Notes under the pieces: generated by a model | Seen by the model: the letters and a program-made list of their open reading frames with translations, nothing else | What the model was told of the DNA's origin: nothing | The model's database searches: none | Made by a program: the position numbers and the translations under genes | Source: Candidatus Poseidoniaceae archaeon | Lineage (GTDB): Archaea; Thermoplasmatota; Poseidoniia; Poseidoniales; Poseidoniaceae | DNA length: 6,603 nt | Direction: 5' to 3' | Assembly: GCA_029250345.1 (NCBI GenBank) | Contig: JAQXFL010000070.1 | Span: forward strand, 1 to 6,603 | In this document: positions 1 through 4,700 of the stretch, piece after piece | How positions within the stretch are numbered: position 1 is the stretch's first letter | How the letters are laid out: every line of letters starts with the position of its first letter

Positions 1-912
1 GAGGTAGTCGCCAGCCGTAATAGATTGGAAGTTGACTTTTCCACCGGTGATCTCTACGAATTCTTGTCGAGGAGTGAGGTCGATTTCATTCCGTGGGTGG
101 ACAAACATTGGCATTGAGAAACGTCGTTCACTTGAATTTTCAGGATTTACCACGCGATGTGTAGTTGATTTGAACAATCCATTGGTCAAGTTTTGCAGCA
201 TGTCTCCTGAGTCAACAATGATGTGACTCGCATCACCCTCAACTTGAATCCAGCTTCCATCGTGGTCCATGACTTCTAGGCCATCTGCGGTAGCAGTAAC
301 CAGCAATGTGATGAAATTGATGTCCTCATGAGCAGCGGAACGAACTGCGCCTTGAGGTACATCGTTGCCGAGTGGTGGATAGTGGATGATACGCATGATG
401 GTGTTGCCATCTTCTGCCATTGAACCAAGCCAGTCCACTGGTTTGTCAAGGTAGAGGCTGCATGATTGTAGTAGGTTTTGAGACAATTGTTCCATCTGCT
501 GATACAGTCCATCAATTACCTGTTTAAACTCAGGAACATGTTGAACCGGCCATACATTGGGGACATAGGTTGGAGTTTTACCACTGGTTGGGTGACTGCG
601 TCCAGTCTGCCAGAATTCTTTGAGGTCGGGTGCAGGATTGTTCTTGGCGTGTTCCACCCCGAAGGCAGTGTAGCCTCTTTGGTGAGCGATTTCAGGTTGC
701 AGGTAAGAGCGCTTCACATCGTCGCTGAGGGAGAAGAATTCATCGCCTTGGCGATAGGAGTCCTCAATGGCTTCCAAGGGGATTCCATGATTTTTCAAAG
801 CAAAGAATCCGATGTCTCTCAGAGAGTCACCGACTGCCTTGATGAACGTTAGTTTACGCTTTTCATCTTGGCAGAGGAAGTCTGCGTAGTCGACTACAGG
901 GATACTACGCAT
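1..912 (-). CDS. Isopenicillin N synthase-like Fe(II)/2-oxoglutarate-dependent oxygenase, C-terminus cut by window edge
   Basis: Predicted soluble, cytoplasmic non-haem iron oxygenase. Translating the minus strand from ATG at 912 gives 304 residues with no stop before the left edge. An N-terminal DIOX_N-type domain covers about residues 4-108 (it opens IPVVDYADF and contains GFFALKNHGIP). The double-stranded beta-helix core follows, with the iron ligands visible as H195-x-D197 (in AAHEDINFITLL) and H252 (in STTHRVVNP). The cosubstrate carboxylate pair is R264-x-S266 (RFSMPMF), and R174 to Y178 lie in RIIHYPP. All catalytic positions are present, so it should be active. The visible end (ITAGDYL) matches the end of the family's final helix, so probably only some 10-20 residues are missing. 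The family includes isopenicillin N synthase, plant DIOX enzymes and many uncharacterised oxygenases; the substrate here cannot be told. The start is supported by a strong ribosome binding site six bases upstream that overlaps the preceding stop codon. Confidence 0.93.
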   Translation of the reverse strand, partial: MRSIPVVDYADFLCQDEKRKLTFIKAVGDSLRDIGFFALKNHGIPLEAIEDSYRQGDEFFSLSDDVKRSYLQPEIAHQRGYTAFGVEHAKNNPAPDLKEFWQTGRSHPTSGKTPTYVPNVWPVQHVPEFKQVIDGLYQQMEQLSQNLLQSCSLYLDKPVDWLGSMAEDGNTIMRIIHYPPLGNDVPQGAVRSAAHEDINFITLLVTATADGLEVMDHDGSWIQVEGDASHIIVDSGDMLQNLTNGLFKSTTHRVVNPENSSERRFSMPMFVHPRNEIDLTPRQEFVEITGGKVNFQSITAGDYL

Positions 913-918
913 CCAATC

Positions 919-924
919 CACCTC
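919..924 (-). promoter_or_regulatory. Shine-Dalgarno site of the oxygenase gene, overlapping the upstream stop codon
   Basis: On the minus strand the junction reads TGAGGTGGATTGGATG. GAGGTG is a six-base match to the anti-Shine-Dalgarno complement (GGAGGTGATC) and sits six bases before ATG 912. Its first bases are shared with the TGA stop (925-923) of the membrane-protein gene. This fixes the oxygenase start and suggests that ribosomes finishing the upstream gene reinitiate on the downstream one. Confidence 0.75.
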
Positions 925-1672
925 AGTTCATGTTGGAGCGAACCTTACTAAGGAGACGCAACATTTCAACATAAATCCAAATGACGGTGACGAGCAGTCC
1001 GAAGGCACCCCACCATTCACCAACTTTAGGCGTACGCTGTTTTATTCCATTCTCAATGAAATTAAAATCGAGCACGAGGTTCAACGCCGCAACAACGAGT
1101 ATGAACAACGTCAATCCGATGCCTACAGGCCCGGAAGAATGCAAGAATGGGACTTGGATGGAGCCCGGAATCAGATACAGTATGATGGATATTGCATAAA
1201 GGATCATGATGCCGAGGGTGAGGCTGATCACTACACGCTGGAATACGGGCGTCGCTTTGATAATCCGACTTGCATACAATCCATACATCCCAGCAACGAT
1301 ACTGAGTGTACCTATTCCGGCTTGGAACACGATACCTTCGTACATACTTTCAAAGAACAGAGATACTCCTCCGACGAATGCTCCTTCGAAAACAGCGTAC
1401 GTCATCATGAGAGGTACGGGATTTTTCGGGCGTATAAAGAAAAGTGCAAGCATTATCAAAATGCCCCCAAACATGCCGCCCATCATTGCAATGAATGCAA
1501 TGCCAATGTCGATGGTAAGGGCTGTGTAAAGGACGACTGCAGCTACAAAGAGTGTAGTTCCAAAAAGAATACCAATCTTCTGCATTACTCCTTCGTAAGA
1601 CATTGATTGGTAGCCTTCTATACTGTTCCAAAAATTGTTCGACAGGACTGGATTACTCGATGTGTACGCCAT
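923..1672 (-). CDS. YccA/Bax inhibitor-1 family membrane protein
   Basis: A 249-residue integral membrane protein with seven hydrophobic segments at about residues 33-53, 55-80, 85-107, 114-135, 144-168, 182-203 and 221-241. The N-terminal SSNPVL, the SYEGVMQKIGILF entry into helix 1, the acidic stretch LDFNFIENGI (D202, E207) and the closing EWWGAFGLLVTVIWIYVEMLRLL are hallmarks of the prokaryotic YccA-like branch of the Bax inhibitor-1 superfamily. Related proteins (BsYetJ, eukaryotic TMBIM) are pH-sensitive calcium leak channels using acidic residues in the last helices, and E. coli YccA restrains the FtsH protease. Which role applies here is unknown. I chose ATG 1672; an in-frame TTG at 1681, just after a TAG stop, would add three residues (MRT), but neither start has a clear ribosome binding site. 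The gene follows the large surface-protein gene by 47 nt and precedes the oxygenase by 10 nt. Length is normal for the family. Confidence 0.92.
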   Translation of the reverse strand: MAYTSSNPVLSNNFWNSIEGYQSMSYEGVMQKIGILFGTTLFVAAVVLYTALTIDIGIAFIAMMGGMFGGILIMLALFFIRPKNPVPLMMTYAVFEGAFVGGVSLFFESMYEGIVFQAGIGTLSIVAGMYGLYASRIIKATPVFQRVVISLTLGIMILYAISIILYLIPGSIQVPFLHSSGPVGIGLTLFILVVAALNLVLDFNFIENGIKQRTPKVGEWWGAFGLLVTVIWIYVEMLRLLSKVRSNMN

Positions 1673-1719
1673 AGTTCTCAACTAAAGCAACGAGAGGTCC
1701 TTTGTCAAACTTGCGTTGA

Positions 1720-4700
1720 TTAAGCGTTCTCTTCGACTTGTTGTTGGTAGTATGCAGCAAGTTCGTCCATCGGCCATCCCTGGTCAAGGTATGTCTGAAT
1801 TGTTTCTTCGGACCAGCCGGGGCATCGAGCCAAATCAGCAGGTGAAATACCTCCTGTTGAATCGGGTGTTCCACTTCCGTCCAAGACGGGCATCTCCCAG
1901 TTTTCCGAGTCCATTTCACCATTGGCCAGCGCCTCAAGGTTTTGGCTTTCAATCGTAATGAGATCTTTTACCTCTTCACCTTCAGATTCGATGTTACGGA
2001 GGATTAAGTAAGCGCCTGCTGCAAGTATAATGCCGCCTATCATGACCATTGCCATGAGTTTGGCGCCAAGGTCTTCTCCGGAGTCAGCACTTGGTGTCGC
2101 TATCGAATTGCGTTGTTCAGTAGAACATCCATCATCGCTAACAGGTACATTTGCTGGAGTGTCAGGACACTTGTCATCTCGATTGATTACTGCATCACCA
2201 TCGTCATCAAGCAAGCCATTGTCAATGACTGAGTTGTTGTCATCTGGAATGACGCCGGCTAGGTCGCAACCGAGTGCCTCTGATTCATTCACGCCGTCTC
2301 CATCTGCATCGGACAGAAGCAGCGCATCTCTCGGTGAAACATCGTCCACTGATGGGTCCAAAGCTGTTGCTTGGGCCCAAGTGACCTCAATCAAATCCGG
2401 AATACAATCTCCGTCAGTGTCGGCATTGGTTGCATGACTTCCATACACATACTCGACGTTGTTTGTTAGTCCGTCTCCATCAGCGTCATGGTCGCCCTCC
2501 AAGATGTTGAAACTTGGTAGAGTACGCACAGTACGGTTGAGGCCATTGGCGACTTCCCAGTAATCAGGAAGTCCATCGTTGTCTGTGTCGGTGACGTTAT
2601 CGGTTCGAATCCAATCACGGTGCCATCCAGCCATGAACGGGGCAGTTACTTCAGCACTGCTCAATATGAGGCCCATTTCGCGATTGCGTGTTGGAGCAGA
2701 GTCACCCCAATTAATAGAGGAAACAAGCACATGTTCTCCGTCCACAATCATCCCCTTGTTGTGAAGCTTCGAAACATCATCGTCCTCGCTCATGACAATA
2801 GCACTGACATCATAACCAAGAGAAGAGTTCCATTCTTCGTTGAATGTGTCAACGACTTCTTGGATGTCTTTGTCGAGATATGCTCCGTTGAGGATGAGTC
2901 GAATGCGGACATCCTGCTTTGCTGCATCTTCGAGAGCACTGACGATTGGGTTGTCTCCCCATCCCCAGCTCCACTCAACATCGAGATATTGCAGCGAGAG
3001 AAGGATTTCTTCGTCGGCTTGTTGAATCATCCATACGATGCCGTCGACACAGGTGTCTGGGCAGGTAATCAATCGTCCACTCACATCGGTTGTGATGGAG
3101 TCTGCAGCAGTTCCGTTCACGAGTGGCTTTAGGGCATCCAAAGACCATCCAGTTGGGGCAGAATTGGCGCTCACCTGTGTGATGTAGGTGCGACTGAGAG
3201 ATTCATCGTACGAAATTTGTTCGAGGACCTTCAGAGCAAGGTCAGTGTTTTCGATAAGAACGCCCCATTCGGAGTTACCTCTGTCATCAGGAGCCGGTTG
3301 GGAGGAGCTCTTCCAATTTCCAGAACTCATCCAGACGCTGGTGTTGTCCCGAACGGCTACCTTACTGTGAATGTAGGTGTATGGTTCATCGCTTTGTCCA
3401 CCAAACCAGAGGGTTGTAATTCCTGCTGTAGCCAAGAGTCCAGCAACACCAAGTTGGTTGTTCTTGTCGTAGTTGTTCCACCAATATTCGGCTGTGTTGA
3501 GTACGACGGTGACATCTACACCACGGTTGTGTGCTTCAATCAATGCCTGGACAAGGTTCGGTTGTTCAATTTGGTAAAGGTGGACATGCAAAGTTTCAGA
3601 CGCACCATCAATCCAGTTCAGCAAGTCGATGAGTCCTTCTTGAGGTCCAATAAGAGGTGTAACCGTACTGATGCCACTGAATTCTGTTGGGCCGCAGAAC
3701 GTGCTTGCACCAAGCCGTCCCCATCGGTGTTGCCAATCCATTGCAAGATCTGTGTCAGGTAGGTTGCCACAGCCATCACCGCGGTGATAGACGAGAAGAG
3801 ATATGCTGGAAACTGGTTCGACCAAACTGATACCACTCCATCCGGTGATGTCGACTGGACCGTTTCCGTAAACGAACGTATCAGCAAGCATCCCTGAAGG
3901 GGTTAGGATGTTCACGGCAGCACCAGAATCAGGGAGCGTGAATCCACTTGGGCTAAGCGCATCATCAAATCCAATTCCCATGCCATCCTCGTAGACAGAG
4001 AGTCCACTCACGTCTGCAGCAAGAAGAATTGAACTGCCGGCTGCAATACTCACATCACCAATTTGGTAATTTGTGGCTTCATTCGCAGAGTTCACCATGG
4101 AGAGCATCCACCCATTCATGAATGCGAGACTGTCGCCAATGTTACTAATTTCAATAAATTCGGTGTTTGCAGAAATGTCAGTTGAACCCTCAGGCATAAA
4201 ACGGCTGAATACGATGTCGTCTGCTTCTGCAAAGAGGCTAGGGTCAGGTTCAGCAGCACCGGGGGTAGGCCAAAGAAGGGTTTGCCAACCGGATTGGTCT
4301 TCGCTCGGACCTACTGTTTGACAATCGCTGACAATACTCCATTGTGCCATGTCGACAACAAGGCCATCAGGATTCGAGAGAGTGAATTGATCGGACAAGC
4401 CTGAAAGAACATCGTCATCCATGAGTAGCACTGCTCGTTCTTGAGGGGCGAGTACCATACTGCTTTGATTCCACATGGAAGTGCTGCGTAGGAATCGTCG
4501 GTCTTCGCCCGCAGTATCGATTCTCCATCGGCTCATGTTGAGGTCTTCTGAGCCGTTGTTCATCACTTCAATCCAATCTTCAACCGGAGTAATGGAATCG
4601 TCGTTACAGTAGGCGAGTGCTTCGGTGAGAACCAAGTCATTTGAACCGGAATATGCTGCCCAAATTGGGTTCACTTCGCCTGGAGTCGCCCATGCGGATT

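Noticed and set aside
276..515. Minus-strand open frame of 79 codons
   Set aside because: It is a shifted frame inside the oxygenase gene; the real frame runs from 912 to the left edge with all iron ligands.
478..852. Plus-strand open frame of 124 codons
   Set aside because: It lies wholly opposite the oxygenase gene, whose motifs are complete on the minus strand; its product shows no family features.
1139..1606. Plus-strand open frame of 155 codons and an overlapping one of 107 codons
   Set aside because: Both are antisense to the membrane-protein gene; the Cys/His-rich look of the first arises from reading hydrophobic codons backwards.
1681..1708. Bacterial-looking promoter (TTGACA, 16-base gap, TTTAGT) on the minus strand before the membrane-protein gene
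   Set aside because: The match is suggestive, but the gap is only 47 nt, the likely host is archaeal and would use TATA/BRE elements, and no TATA-like box is visible; chance is likely.
1673..1719. Possible terminator after the surface-protein gene
   Set aside because: No stable inverted repeat and no T-run on the transcribed strand in the gap, so read-through into the next gene is the simpler view.
1653..1952. Minus-strand open frame of 99 codons bridging the surface-protein end and the membrane-protein start
   Set aside because: It overlaps both real genes in another frame and has a biased, motif-free product.
1723..1998. LPXTG, archaeosortase or type IX secretion sorting signal at the C-terminus of the surface protein
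   Set aside because: The tail after the membrane helix is about 90 residues and acidic, unlike the short basic tail of sortase substrates, and there is no PGF-CTERM or T9SS motif.
3217..3762. Plus-strand open frame of 181 codons
   Set aside because: Antisense to the HKD and sixth LTD region, with no recognisable motif or ribosome binding site.
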